Assembly: GCF_000005505.3 (NCBI RefSeq)
Contig: NC_016133.3
Coordinates: 36,728,737-36,792,736 of the forward strand
Length of the DNA: 64,000 bases
Direction: 5' to 3'
Origin: Brachypodium distachyon
Lineage: Eukaryota > Streptophyta > Magnoliopsida > Poales > Poaceae
Of this stretch, positions 1 to 17,700 are shown piece by piece (the stretch's first letter is position 1; every line of letters begins with the position of its first letter). Below the pieces are notes generated by a model. That model saw only the letters and a list, made by a program, of their open reading frames with translations, was not told the origin of the DNA and made no database searches. The position numbers and the translations under genes are program-made.

Positions 1-489
1 AGTGGGCAGAGGCCGATTCTTTCCCTCCGTTGTCTGTCTCACAAACATAACCGTTGCATAACTCAGCCTTGGAGGCTGGGGTGACAGCCGTGTTAATCCT
101 CTGAGATGACGAGGAGATGTAGCCGTGTTAATCCTCTGAAAAAAATCGTTTTTATGCATTTCCATGTAATGTGAAGAATTTGCAAAAACATTATTACATG
201 ACACACATATATATCATAATATAACATCTGATAACGCAATGCGCAGCCATCTAAACTAACTGGAGCGAAGTGACAAGACTTAGCAAGAAATGTTCATATA
301 AGAAAACAAAAACAACATTCTCGCAACAAAAAGAAATACAAACAATGGCCAACCGGGGTAACAAGGAGAATTCATGCTTTTATTTCTCAGGTGCAATACG
401 CTACATATGAAACAGGCCAAATCACACATTTGTAAACAACCTTGATGTGCCACTAACATGAAACAGCAGCAAAAACCTTAATCAGGGTT
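1..489. other. Downstream flank and probable 3' UTR of the coatomer delta gene
   Basis: This AT-rich stretch lies just past the stop codon of the minus-strand coatomer gene, so its right part is probably the 3' UTR. A 20-base phrase containing GCCGTGTTAATCCTCTGA occurs twice near positions 88-105 and 122-139, a small direct repeat. No conserved coding sequence was recognised. Confidence 0.4.
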
Positions 490-5149
<4,660 letters not shown>

Positions 5150-5700
5150 TTTCAATGGCTGTGTCTGCCCCTCGAACTACTCAGAGCAAGCCAGCGACCT
5201 ATGCACCTGCAGGATGAAGGAAGAATCATGCAATCAGCAAATAATCACCCAATAGAACTAACAGTGTCAATAACACAGGAAAAATAATAAGGTAATTGCA
5301 TCAGTACGAGCTATATATGTATCAATTTATGTATGACTAGCCCTTGAAACTTGAGAGCAAGGGAAGCACTACGGCTAGGACCGCTGCAACCTATGTTCCT
5401 TAAGCCAATAAGATTTCGTTTGGTTCAAGGATGACATTGTATCTGGAACGGAATTCCAGGGAGTTTGGTGGTGAGATGGTAGCACCCTCTCTGTCCAGAA
5501 GAAGCAAGCCCGACGGCGGCGGCCCCTCCAGCGCGGGCCGCCACCAAGCAGATCGGGCGCGCCGCGTCCAGATCCGGGGAAGGAAGAGGGCGGAGGAGAC
5601 CTGCCTTGGCGGGAGTGAAACCCCCGAAAAAGTGGATGGATTGGGGAGAAGAGGAGAACCGGATGAGAAGGATCACAGCAGAGTAGAGTAGAGACGATAC

Positions 5701-5900
5701 CTGGCGAGGGGATGTTGACGGCGGATCTCCGGCTGGGAACTCACCGCGATGGCTGTCGGAGAAGTAGGAGAAGTGGAGGGGGAGAGGGAGGGGCAGATCT
5801 ACGAAAGGGTGGTGCGCCTTCGGATCTCGTTTCTCGTGGGGAAGTGGATCCGATCAGCCGAGGAGAAATACGGTGGGGGGAGCCGAGGTTTTTTATTAGA
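5701..5900 (-). promoter_or_regulatory. Probable first non-coding exon and core promoter of the coatomer delta gene
   Basis: A good minus-strand donor (CAG followed by GTATCG) lies at 5700/5701, upstream of the 5' UTR exon that ends in the start codon. The region above it is GC-rich, unlike the introns, and is the expected transcription start zone. The exact start cannot be placed from sequence. ORFs here on either strand are probably GC-driven leader sequence and are not called as genes. Confidence 0.45.
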
Positions 5901-6030
5901 GGGTGTTGACGAGCCGAGCTCCAGCGAGCCGTGCCATCGCGCTCAAAATGCTTGGGTCTTGGCTGGAGATTGGCTCCAGCTTCTTAAATCTGAGTGGCTC
6001 GAGTTAGTCACATTTGGTAGTTGACAACTT
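5786..6030. repeat. Duplicated block, copy A (uninterrupted)
   Basis: This block shares ordered, diverged similarity with 6993-7490. Shared phrases include GGGGCAGATCT, GAAGTGGATCCGATC, TTATTAGAGGG or its variant, GCGAGCCGTGCCATC and TGGGTCTTGGCTGGAGA. Copy A lies at the promoter side of the coatomer delta gene and lacks the insert found in copy B. Confidence 0.7.
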
Positions 6031-6992
6031 GAAGACCTTTGCATCTTCTTTAGTTTGCGGAAAAAAGACAACCTTACATCAATTTTGTTTTCTAAAACAT
6101 GTAATCCGTAGTATTTGCACTGAAAATTATGGGCCGGATGGACTATCAATCTTTCGGCAAGACTCACTGATGTAATCATAAATATACCTTTCTACACCAC
6201 CTTGTGGTCCCTTCATGGTCGGTGGTTTTTGTTTCAATTTTCTTTATAGATAGGATATGTTTGTGGACTAAGGAGTCACCGCTCCTATGGCAAATGTCCG
6301 AGATGCCAATATGTTTTTGGAAGAGACGCCTGGGCCTATGTGCTAGATCTTCTCACTTTTATTAAACCTATGAACTTTTTTATGATGTATGATATGAATG
6401 CAACATTTTGACTCCGGGCTCCGGTGAGCTCGGTTTGATTATTTTTGTTTTGAAAATCACATTTTTAGGTCTCAAAAAATTATGTTTCCTGGCGAATGTT
6501 TCTCTCGGAACAAAACTCGTCACAGGAATGATCCCCTCTTTCAGTTGGAGGGTGTCAACTTATACCTAGAACCGGGCTCGCTACAGTGTGCACGCTACCA
6601 ACTCAAGGTACAAGCCACCACAAATGAATGAATATACAACACTGGAATGCCCGGGGTACCACTAAGTATGGATACAACTAGACACTTGTTCTTTGGCTGG
6701 CATCTTGCGCATGCTACATAATCCAGATTGCGGCCAATATCCACTCTCCCTGCATTATTGCCAATATGTTTGGTAATTCGTTGTATGAGGCCGATTGAAA
6801 CTAAATCCGAGTATTTTTGTACGAGCGATGGTTGTTTGCTGTTCGCTTTAGCTACATATAAATGATGTGATGTTTAACAGAAAAGAGTTCTTCCTCCTCA
6901 ATGTAGGTTATGTATACTTGTACTCGGTGGCTCTTTAGTTCGTCTATACTTCTGTTACTGGAGCACGATGAACAAACGGCGGTGCTCAAGGG
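6031..6992. other. Intergenic spacer between the two duplicated blocks
   Basis: No open reading frame with recognisable protein similarity, no RNA gene and no clear terminal inverted repeat were found in this stretch. It may be an unrecognised insertion that separated the duplicated copies. Confidence 0.4.
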
Positions 6993-7490
6993 GAGGGGCA
7001 GATCTCCAAAAAGCGTGGTGCATTGTGCTTTCGAATCTGGAGAAGTGGATCCGATCGGCAGAGGAGACAATGGGGGCGCCAAGGTTTTGATTAGAGGGCG
7101 TCGTCAAGCCAACCTCGAGCGAGCCGTGTATAGCTGGTCAAACAGGCCGAGCCGAAGACCGGCATGACATGCCCGAGCCAACACAAGAGCAAACGAGTTG
7201 TCCCGACCCTAGACCCACATGGGGCATGCCTGGGCCTGTCTTCCGCCTTAGCGGTCGATAAAACACGACCCGTTAAGATGCGGGCCTGGGGCTGGGCCAT
7301 GCCAAACCCGGTTAGCAACGAAGCGGACCATGCCGAGGCTGGCCCGACCCATTGGCCAGCTATAAAGCCGTGCCATCACGCTAAAAATGTCGCTTCGTGC
7401 TTGGGTCTTGGCTGGAGATCGGCTCCAACCGAGCTCAAGTGACTCAAGATATTTGGGTTTTTAGCTTCAGACACACTCTTGGCAGTTAGT
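6993..7490. repeat. Duplicated block, copy B (interrupted by an insert)
   Basis: This is the second, diverged copy of the 5786-6030 block in the same orientation. Similarity runs up to GCGAGCCGTG at 7119-7128, is broken by a 236 bp insert, then resumes at AAGCCGTGCCATCACG (7365 onwards) through TGGGTCTTGGCTGGAGATC. Confidence 0.7.
7129..7364. mobile_element. Short hAT-like non-autonomous element
   Basis: The 236 bp insert has inverted ends (TATAGCTGG at the left, CCAGCTATA at the right). It is flanked by GAGCCGTG and AAGCCGTG, matching at seven of eight positions, as expected of an 8 bp target duplication. Copy A of the surrounding duplication has the uninterrupted site. Eight-base duplications are typical of the hAT superfamily. 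The internal sequence is GC-rich and has no transposase. The superfamily call is inference. Confidence 0.6.
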
Positions 7491-8722
7491 TGTCAACTTT
7501 GAACTGAAAAACATACATCAATTTTGTCTCAGTTTTAGGGGAAAACATGCATTAATCTTTTAACCACTGCTGAACCTTCCCACTTAATAATTGTACACAT
7601 CTCTTTTCTCAAAAAATAGCAATAGTTCTAACATTTCTAATAACCCTTTGAATTTTTTATGATGGATGCACTGGTTTCAATCTTGTCTCCCCTAAAAAGA
7701 GAAAAAGTTTTCGCCTTAGTATTTATAAAAATATTTTGTTAGAAAGAGTTAACTATCTCAACAAAATTATTCCCCTAAGTGGTAATTTTAAACCTTTTTT
7801 ACTGGCTTAAGAAAAATTCAACTGCCCTAAAATAGTATTCAGATTTAAGAAAAAAGTTCAGTCGGGAAGGCATATGTTGTATCACTTAGTAGTAAACAAG
7901 GAGACAAAAAACCCAGTCTGAATAAAAAAAATGAAGTGGTCAAGGAAGGAATAGTGTTCCAAACGTAAACGTAAGCCAAACAACAAAAATGGCAAAAACG
8001 AGCGATGTAAACAGAAATATGTTAGTCCACCAAGATATCAAACGTAACCATATTAACTAACAGACAGATGCAAAGAGCACCGAAGGCTGGCAACTCCACT
8101 CCTTATTTCGCAACTAGACCATAAGTCCGGTCTGATCTAATATGTCATAGCAAATTAAAAACTCCACAATACTTAAGACCAACTTTTAATTTTTAATATG
8201 AAGACCACTTTTTACACCTTTTAGATATATGGTCCACATGTCATTCAGTAGTAGAAAGCTCGTCTATTATACTGTGTTTTATTTGCTTATGACCTAGCCA
8301 TATTGTCATGGATGGGTCTTAATAAAAAAATCCTTACGACCCACTCCCATAATTTATAAAGTATAAGGTTTTTTTATTTCCTTAAAACCCAAAATTTCAC
8401 CACGTTACAGAAGCAGCAGCGCTAGCTAGCTGTTTATTCAGTGATGCCTTGCGTTTCGAGGAAAAACTAGACCTGTATGGTGACCTCTCCTGACCATGAA
8501 GCAATTTTTAGTGTGGAGCAGGCCAGCCGAAAGTCCACCGGTAGAGCAGGAATTAACGAGAGGCACGAACGGAGGGGCCGCCGAGGAAGCAAACAAGCGA
8601 CTGGCTAGTACATTAATCAGTCCAACAGTTGATATCATATATCAAGCTCCAGCAACAGAACCGAACAAACTATACTATACTACACTATAGATTTCAGTTG
8701 CAGCATGATGCCACGCTATCTA
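7491..8722. other. Intergenic spacer downstream of the GMI1-like gene
   Basis: This stretch is AT-rich up to about 8400 and more mixed after that. No conserved coding region, tRNA or clear transposon termini were seen. The right part should contain the 3' UTR of the minus-strand GMI1-like gene, whose stop codon is at 8723-8725. Confidence 0.4.
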
Positions 8723-11700
8723 TCATCTGTGTGCACCCCAATTGTTGGTTCGCGACAGGCCAATTGCAAGGGGAACAGGCTGGCTGCCACAGGGCTGCTG
8801 GCTCATCGCTCCCGATATCTCGTCGACTTTGCGCTCCTTCTTGTTGCGCTTCCTCACCGATTTCTGCCGGCTCTCTTCCACTCGCCGTATCTTGGCTTCC
8901 ACTGCTTTCAAATGAGCCTTCTTGCCAAGCATAATTTTTATTTTTAAGGGCAAATCCTGCAAGTCTTCCAGAGCGTCGGGACCATTGGGGACAAAAGGAA
9001 ATGTGACCTCCGGATCACTGAGAAAGGAGCCGAAAATCAGTACAGAAATGGATGTTTTTTTTTTTGAGCGGTAGTACAGAAATGGATGCAAATACAATGG
9101 ATGCATGGCAAAAAAAAAAATCAGATGCAATGACTTGTCAATATCATGAACAGTCACACAAGTTTACCAAAATTATTTTCTGTAGATCGTCTGGTCTCTT
9201 AATTTACATTGTATTGTATCGGAAAAAAAATCAGAAAACATATATTATTTAATATCATGTAAGTGCTTCTGACAATGAATATTGCTATATTAATGGTAAA
9301 TACAAATAACATAGTAACACTCAGAAAGTTTTAACTGGGATGCATACAAAATTGAAGCTCTTTTTGGACTGTTGGGGACGGATTCAAAGCAAGAGAAATC
9401 TACAAAACAGATTATTTTTGTTGTGTAAGGGCAGGGGAAAACATTAACTATGCCGTTACAAGCCTACCAGAAGGATTGGCAAAATCATTATGTCACAAAC
9501 CAAATATTTAACATACAGAATTTACTAAATTCATGAAAATCACCAAAAGTTGATCCTGCTACTAACACAAACATGCAATCTTTGCTTAAAAAGTTAAAAC
9601 AAAACAACTAACCTGTCACCAAGAAGCCACGTACCATCACCCTTTATAACACCACCATCCAAAGATATAGCCCCATTTTTCAAATAAGGAATAGCTTGCA
9701 ACATGTCATTTCGTGTTTCATAAACTTGAAGCTCCCCAAAGAGACTATAAAATAAAGTTTCACGGAGACCGTGTCCACTACTTGTGATTTTGTTCAAGTT
9801 ATCTGCAGAAATATCAATCATGTTGACCGCGAACCCACAAAATCCCTTGGGGGTCTCATAATGTGGAAACGGCAGAGCAAGATTTTTCTGCTTGTTCTGA
9901 AAGAGGTCTCCTTCATATGGCCTGCTAAAGATACATTTTATAAAAAATCTGGGAACAAAACTGCCAAAAAAATTGAATCCACATGTGATCGATTTGAATA
10001 GAAAAAATAAACATCCAATAGGTGAAATTACAGAAGACGACTTCCCTTTTCAAAATTTGACAGAATAAATAATGTTATATAATTTTTTGAACTATGATGT
10101 ACAATATAGATAACTCGGCATCTTATTATAAGTGTTAAGTATTATCTTGGTATGGCCCTCAATATAAAGATAAATATCCAATAGGCGAAATTACAGAAGA
10201 CGACTTCCCTTTTCAAAATTTGACAGAATAAATAATGTTACTCCCTCCGATCGATATTAGTTGTCGAAATATAACATGTATCTAGACGCTTCTTAGGCAT
10301 AGATACATCCATATTTTGGCAAATTTGAGACAATTAATATGGATCGGAGGGAGTACATAATTTTTTGAACTATGATGTACAAGATAGACAACTCTGCATC
10401 CTATTATAAGTGTAAGGATTATCTTGGTATGGCCCTCAATATAAAGTATGTTTGCATCTTGTGACGTACAATTTTTTATTTAGTGGTATAAAAAAATGGG
10501 AGCTCGAGGGCTTGCCGACTTATGGCTATGAATAGATTCAGGGTTCAGAAGAATGTAACCAGAGGATGGTTTGAGTTTACCAACAACGCATTTGCAGCAC
10601 TGCCTTTGTTTCAAATTTTACTGTCCCCAAAAATACATCAATGAAATTAAGCAACCAATGCAGACATTACCTTATTGCATCCAGGCAAAAGGTATGAAAT
10701 CTCCTGTTTATGGGAATTCCTAGATTAGCTGCTTCCCGATGAATACCAAAGTGAACATCCACATTTCCATCAGTGTCATATTTCTCAATGTAATTAGCAG
10801 CGTCCCGGGTCATGCAAACCACTGCAAGCATGTTGTCTTCACCAAGATACACAGAAAGCATCCTACCAAATCGGAACACCAAGATTCATATGATAAAATT
10901 ATGCATATCGTTTGAATAGATCTGAAACAAAGAGAATAGGAGTCTGTAAAAAATTACCTACTCATTTTTTTGTGTGCGACGGTTCCGAGAAGAGCAACAA
11001 TACCAATAACATCCTCCCTGAAACATTTTCCTGGTTCATAGCCTTTACCACTGGAGAGATGGCATAAAACAGAAGCAGCAGTACCACTGCTCTCCTGAAT
11101 TTTATGACGGGTTAACTCTTTTGCACCACTGCATGATTCAACTATAGGGCCAATCTCATCTGAATAAATGAAAATAAAACACAAGAACTGAGACCACGAG
11201 GATCAACTCTATGCCCAAGGAAAGACCATAGCAATAAGAACTTTGCAAGAGGACAGAAAAAAACCTTTCCGATTAAAAATTTCATTCTCCAAAGATTTCT
11301 TCTGACAATCAAGAAAATTAATCAGTTTTTCTTCAGAACATATCTTGGAATCAAGTTTTTCAATTTCATCAGAAATATTCTGAAAAAGACAGTCACAAAT
11401 AAGAAAAGCTAATAATAATATCCTGCACTGTAAATCTTATAATCCCTAATCGAACATAAGAATAATTATTTACTGATTTTGATCAACATACCCAAAAAAA
11501 TTTAGTACACATTTTTTTTATCGATGGAACCCTTGCGTCATTTTAAGAAGCAACAATAAAGGTTAGATTCATTCGATCTGCATTGGAAGGTTTGTATTAA
11601 CCAGTTTTTTTGTGTTTTGCACTATACACATTAGATATCAGACTACAATAAGGATAAATTAGGGTGCTGAAAACCAGATTATTACAAAAAGCGGATATTT

Positions 11701-14700
11701 GATTCCATAGATGTAGCATAGGGGAATATGATAACCTGGGAGTTATTATGTATAAAATTTGAGTTTAGAAAATGCTTCAGTTTTGTCCCAGGGGAACAGG
11801 GTGGGAATTTTTTAATACATATTTCGAAGCCTGCTTGTTCTTAGCCATTGCAAGTAGTTTTTCTAAATTCAAATGAAGTCGGACTTCAGCAGCACTAGAA
11901 ATGTTGAGTGCAATGCATAGAGCTATATCAGACTTTACCCCCATAACATCTTCAACATATGCAGCAAGATTGTTAGATTGATAAGATACAAGTTGACTTG
12001 GAAGTAAAAGATTTTGACTTGATACAGATGAAGTTGGGTGGCTGAAAATAGGTCCAGCTTCATCCTCCAAGTTGACCCGCACCAAATCACAAGCATAAAC
12101 ATGAAGCTGTCAAAGCAAAATTCAGTACCATGGTTGAAAATAATTATAAATTATGCAATAACTGTTGTACATGATTGGTACCTGAAATACTGTTTTCAGA
12201 TCAGGAAAATGTGTATGATATGCAAGAAAACTGACTGTCCCTGGTTCACGAGGAACCGCCAAACGAGAAACAACACATCTTCCATGTTCAAATGCATATC
12301 GTGCTCCTTCGACAAGTTCTGCTTCATTCAACCTGATGCTCAGTGTATGGAGGGGTCCATCTATTGCCTCGTCAATCAGTCCATCACTATAAAAAACTTT
12401 AAATATAATATTTTGCAAATAGGTGCCAGCTTGACAACTCTGTGGGACCTGACAAATAACAATAAACATCAGATTTCCATTTATTTATTACACAGAATCA
12501 AGCACCAAGTTATTAACCAATCGAAGGAACAAATCAGTATATTACCTTGACAGCTGTTAACTCCCTGGTGGCAATTTTAAATGTTTTAGCGAAAATCTTT
12601 TTCTCATGACGAGAAATCATTAAGCAAGCTGCACAAACATGCACATAATCATTAAATTATATAATAAATGGCACGACCTGACTAAATAACAGACCTTGGG
12701 AACCAAATCCATTAACAACTTTAAGTAGTCCAGATAGGTCAACAAACCCCTCGCTATTAACCTGCAGAATTAATTATATGGTTTAGATGTAGGTGGACAG
12801 GTAACTGCAAACAATCAATTGATCTAATGGCTGCTAAGATGGCCGAGATACAAGGAAGAACGGTAGAAAATAGGCAACATCTAAGTCTATTGTTCTCCAA
12901 GTTGATCACGCGGACAAGAAGCAAATTTTCATTAAAATGTCTTCAGTACTTGTAGTTCCTATATTTGTAATGAGGGCAGCAAACCTTGTATTAATATATT
13001 TCTTCATGTAATAAATGGAACGAGTCTTCTATATGAGTTGGAAAATAAAAGGGGAGTACAAAAGATTAATTAACGTTCTGCATCATCCAATTAATATTAT
13101 CCATGGAATTAACTAGTCGCTCGTCGTCGCCCAACAGCCATGGAGCCATCACATTGTAGAAACGCTCTTGTGTTTAACAAAAAGAATTCATGCTCCACCC
13201 TACAAGTTACGCATACTTGTACTCACTGGCTCGCGGCCAGAGGAACAGGAGCTAGCGACTATGGCCAGCACACTTTTGGAGCGGGTGGCCACAGAGGTGT
13301 TCTCCCATCACCGATGGCGTTCTGATCTACACATCAAGGCTCCGCCATCCTAGAAGGCATCTCCTTGTTTTATGTGTGATTGTCATTTTATTTACCTTTT
13401 CTTGTTGTTGCGTGCATCTTGGTATGCAGAAGCTGATTTTTTGAACTCTCGCTTAATATGACAATAGTATCAATAATATGCCCATTATCAGAAAAACGAG
13501 CAATCACATTACCGAAATAGTGGGGTTCACAAGAGTGCTCTAGTCAGGTCAAAGGTAGGCCAGATCTATATCTATACTATCTATTAATTTACAGATGGTG
13601 TCCATTCATCCGTTCATCCACTACTAAGAATTCATGGGTTCACCCCAAGCCCATCAAAAACTTTGGCCCATCACACACAATCTATACATACTACCTATTA
13701 ATTATTTAATTTACAGTTGGTGTCCGTTCATCCTTCATCCACAACTAAGAAGTAATGGGGCTGACCCAAGCCCATCAACAACGTTTGGCCCATCGCACGA
13801 GCCCTTAAGACAAAAATTAAGATGATCTAAAAAACAATTAAGAGAATAATTATCTATCTAAGTAGCATGATTTGAATATAAATAATTTGTGAAGACCGTA
13901 GCAACGCACGGTTTATGTAAGAGTTGGACAAATCAAGCTTGGCCTTGTTGGGCCAGTCCTGTAGAACAATAATTAGATTTGATTGGTTGCTCAAACCGTC
14001 GACCACGGCTCCGCAATTTTTATGTTCAATTTGACTCTGATTGGAACTTCGACGCAAGATGGCATTGCGCTCTGTAAGCCACTGTCAAATTCCTTTCACC
14101 TGCAGGCTTTGGTTGACCTCATCTACGTCCTAGACATAGCCTCTAAATCCAATTGATCATTTGGGCCACATGTTCGCCAATCCATGCCGACCGCCACCGC
14201 ATTGCCATGTCATCCCACCGAAGATCAAGTTACCGAGCGCTACATGATCTTGGCGGTGAAGTTCCAACCGGAGTGGAACTATAAACTCAAAATTGCGCAG
14301 CCGTGGTCGACGGATTGAGCAATCAATCATCTGAATGAACTCATGAAGGTGAGGCGGTACTCCTGGTGCAAGGAACCGGGCTGAGGCGGCTCGATTGGAG
14401 TTGGCTGCGATAGCATCAATGGCGGCCGGCGGCGGTAGGGAGAGTAGGGGCACATGTGAGGAAAAGGAGGCACAGGTAGGGACGCAAATGCTTCATAGCT
14501 GAGGTGGAGCTAGGGTTCGCAGGGCACACACGCCAAGGAGAAGCAGAAGCAGCGGTGGGGCGCACGGATGGGCTGGCTGGGGCAGCTCGGGTAGAAGATG
14601 GGCCAGCGAGAGACAAGGCCCGCAACGGATAAGGAAGAAATAAAAGGAGAAGTTTCCACTTCGACACGCAGAGGAGAGAGAGCAGAGATAAAAAAGGACA

Positions 14701-17700
14701 AATATATTTTTTTTGCTCTAAAAAAAGGAAAAATAGCTTTTCTTTTTACAGAAAAGCTATAAATCAAATAAAGTTCAATTAAATACCAAATCAAGACTGA
14801 CGAGTCCAGAAAAATCCAGAAATGCATCTTTGAATATGCAGAATCCAAATAAAATACTAACAAATCAAATAGTAAATAAAACTCAACACTAAATTCTACT
14901 TGGTATTAATTCAATTTGAAACCAAACATTTTGGCAAATTTCGAATTAAGCTTTCATTAATGCAAAAAAAAGATCAGTCCTCATTTTTAAGAAAAAACTT
15001 TCGAAATCTCCAATAACCAGTCTTTCCAGTTTTCCTCCCGTTATGATGGCAACACATAAGTCTTTCTAACTGCGAGTCTAATTTCACATTCATATTTCAA
15101 ATTTCAAATAAATTGAAGAGAAAATTGTATGTCCTAATAATGATGCATAAAACTCTCGAGCAATCTCCCTATTTCAGGACTGTTGCAGAGTAAAGTGCAC
15201 CATTCTTAATATCCAAATATACATATACAAATATACTAGAGTTAAAGATGAATCCTTACAGTTCGTAGCAAAGGATTACCTTTCGAACAGGCCCATGTTT
15301 ATCTATAAAGGAGAGTCCAACCATAGTAACGACAAGTTCTGTCCCTTCTTCAACGTGATTGTCACAATGGTCAAACACCTGCAAATGGTTGAAGTTATCC
15401 ATAGTGTAATCTAAATAAACTGTGTAATAAAAATGAATGTGCATGCTGCAACAACCCCCACCATCAAACCAAAAACAAACGTTACAGAGTATCAACTGAT
15501 AATACGATTACTGCCGGGGTGCTTCCCTCCTTTTTGAAAAATAATAATATGATTACTACATTTCAACTGAAAAGTAATCAAGCACTCCCTCAGTTAATTT
15601 GGGACGGGGGGGTACTAGCTAAGTGCCTCATGCGTTGCTACGGTCTTAGTAGTGGATGGACGGAGCCCAACTGCTAAACAATAGGCGATATAAGCCTAAC
15701 TTGTGGTCGATGTTGCCCCAGACCCTTTAATTGGGCCAGGCCCATTAAACGGTGGTAGTAGAGAGTTGTGGATGAAAGGACAACAACTGCAAATCTATCT
15801 ATTACAATATATAAAATTGGAATCGGTGGTGATGGGTGGGCGCCGTTGGTCGGTGTTGATCGGTCAACTTCGTTAAAATTACAATCAATATGCCACTGCC
15901 CCTTATTTTCTTTCCCTCCTGTCTTATTCACGATTTCAGTAGCAGAAATTCTACGGTTTAGATTTACCGAAAGTTATCGTACAGTCCAAATTTGTCACAA
16001 CATAATACGAACAGTCCTAAAATAAATCAATCTCCTTAGCATGAAATCCAAAATTCTTCGTATCCATCTCAGTATGGAAATCAATCCGAACCCAAACAAA
16101 AAATCTCGGTATCAATCTCAGTATGGAAATCAATCCAATCGAAAAATCAATGTCCAGACTTCGCCTCCACCGGCTCGTGCTTGATACACTTTTCGTTGTT
16201 CCGTAGCATCGCTCGGGTTCTTTTGCTAGTTAATAGGTAGTATAGATATAGAGATGGATCTTCCTGACTGAATTGGATAGTGTAGCCAGCCAGGGGTCGA
16301 CTCTTCACAACCTCTTTAGGGACAAGCTGGGGAGGTTTCTTCCCCTGCATTATTGTTACTCTTTTTAAAGTACTCAAGTATATAACTGACAGCCCATATT
16401 TCTGGAGGAACTTTAAGAGCAGTGCGTTGTGCTGGACCAAGAGGCCAAGTATACAAGGCCCACCCTTGTTTTCTAGGCAAACAAACTCTGCTACATGCAG
16501 CCAGGGCTTTACAGTTGCCCGTTAATTCTGATTTGGCCCATAAGCAGAGATGGTTTTAACTTTTACATGGGATAACTAACAAAATACTCGAGGTGCCCAT
16601 GGCATGGTAATTTCTGATATTTTGAAGCTCAAGCAAGAATTTCAGGATTGTGTGTTTTCTTTTGAGAAGCGTGATGCAAATGGTGAAGCTCATCGCCTAG
16701 CTAGGATGGCCACTGCTCTGGTGGCAGGCCGCTATGTTTGGCTGACTACTACTCCCGAACACTTATGTATTCCTCTTAATTTACCAGTTAATAAAGTCGG
16801 GTGAGTTTTCTCAAAAAAAAAACTAACTAAACTTTCCAGTTGTCAATAGAGAATTGGAAATACATGACCTCCTTTATATAGGATAACTAACTAAACTTTC
16901 CAGTTGGGTCTAGCATTACAACTAATATCCAGCTACCATCTACAATCCATAATTTAATTTTCTCCATCCCACATTCATGCATCTCAATTAATACTAAGGA
17001 TCGTATCATGAACTCAGAAGTGCATAAGATAACAGCATAAATACGTACCTCTAGAAGGACATCATCAATAACACTTCCAGGAGTTAAATTGTTTTCAAAG
17101 TAAAGGGACATATCCATCTTAACTGTTGATGCAAAGCCTGGCTTAACTGCATCGAAATATTTGAACTCTTGGTGATAATAAGAACTAAGACCAGCTGAAA
17201 GTATAGAAGTACGATAGAAAAATGAAAAAGTAGTAATAAAGAGCTTCCTTTGTTTAGCGAACATGCAAAAAGCTTTTGCATGTCTTTTCATCAATACAAG
17301 AGTTTAGGAGCAGGACAAAAAAGTTTCAACTTCTACAGATTGCATACAATCATATACACGCGGAACACTGTAATAAAAGTAAAGTTTGTCATCTGACCTT
17401 TACATGGAAAAACATCAGAGATTTCATTGTCAGACAAAGATATCCTTAACATAGCTTCGCATTTTGGCCTTATCATGTCCAATTTGCTGGTTTTGAACAG
17501 AAAATCCTTCACATATAGCGCGATAAAATATGAGCTTAGCATGGAGATGCAATGAATTCACTATATTCATGATCAGCAGTGTAATAAAAGTGGGTACATA
17601 TTGCTCACCATAACATTCAGAGTCAGCGAATCTGATGAAAGTTCCATTTTCATATCATCAACTTGAGCCAGAATATCATCACCGTCAAGAATGGTTATGA

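Larger units (their letters stand above)
9613..10862 (-). other. Two exons encoding the SMC-type hinge of the GMI1-like protein
   Basis: Exon 10671-10862 encodes MLSVYLGEDNMLAVVCMTRD through REAANLGIPINRRFH. Exon 9613-9922 encodes PHYETPKGFCGFAVNMIDI through GLRETLFYSLFGELQVYETR and GTWLLGD. These resemble the hinge shared by GMI1 and DMS3. The intron between them contains a tandem duplication and a MITE. The phases of the two exons do not match by one base, discussed in the findings. Confidence 0.75.

Noticed and set aside
5431..6024. Three overlapping plus-strand ORFs near the coatomer promoter
   Set aside because: They are antisense to the leader exon, GC-rich, and fall partly in the duplicated block whose second copy does not preserve the frame.
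9052..9252. 66-codon plus-strand ORF beginning in a T-rich run
   Set aside because: Low-complexity start, intronic, no similarity to known proteins.
12038..12550. 170-codon plus-strand ORF
   Set aside because: Antisense to two well-supported GMI1-like coding exons (12182-12448 and 11819-12106), so it is a shadow frame.
13846..13915. Helitron 3' end suggested by an ACCGTAGCAACGCACGG hairpin-like motif
   Set aside because: Other elements here with the same motif have it at both ends as inverted repeats, and no clear CTRR terminus followed by T was found at this site.
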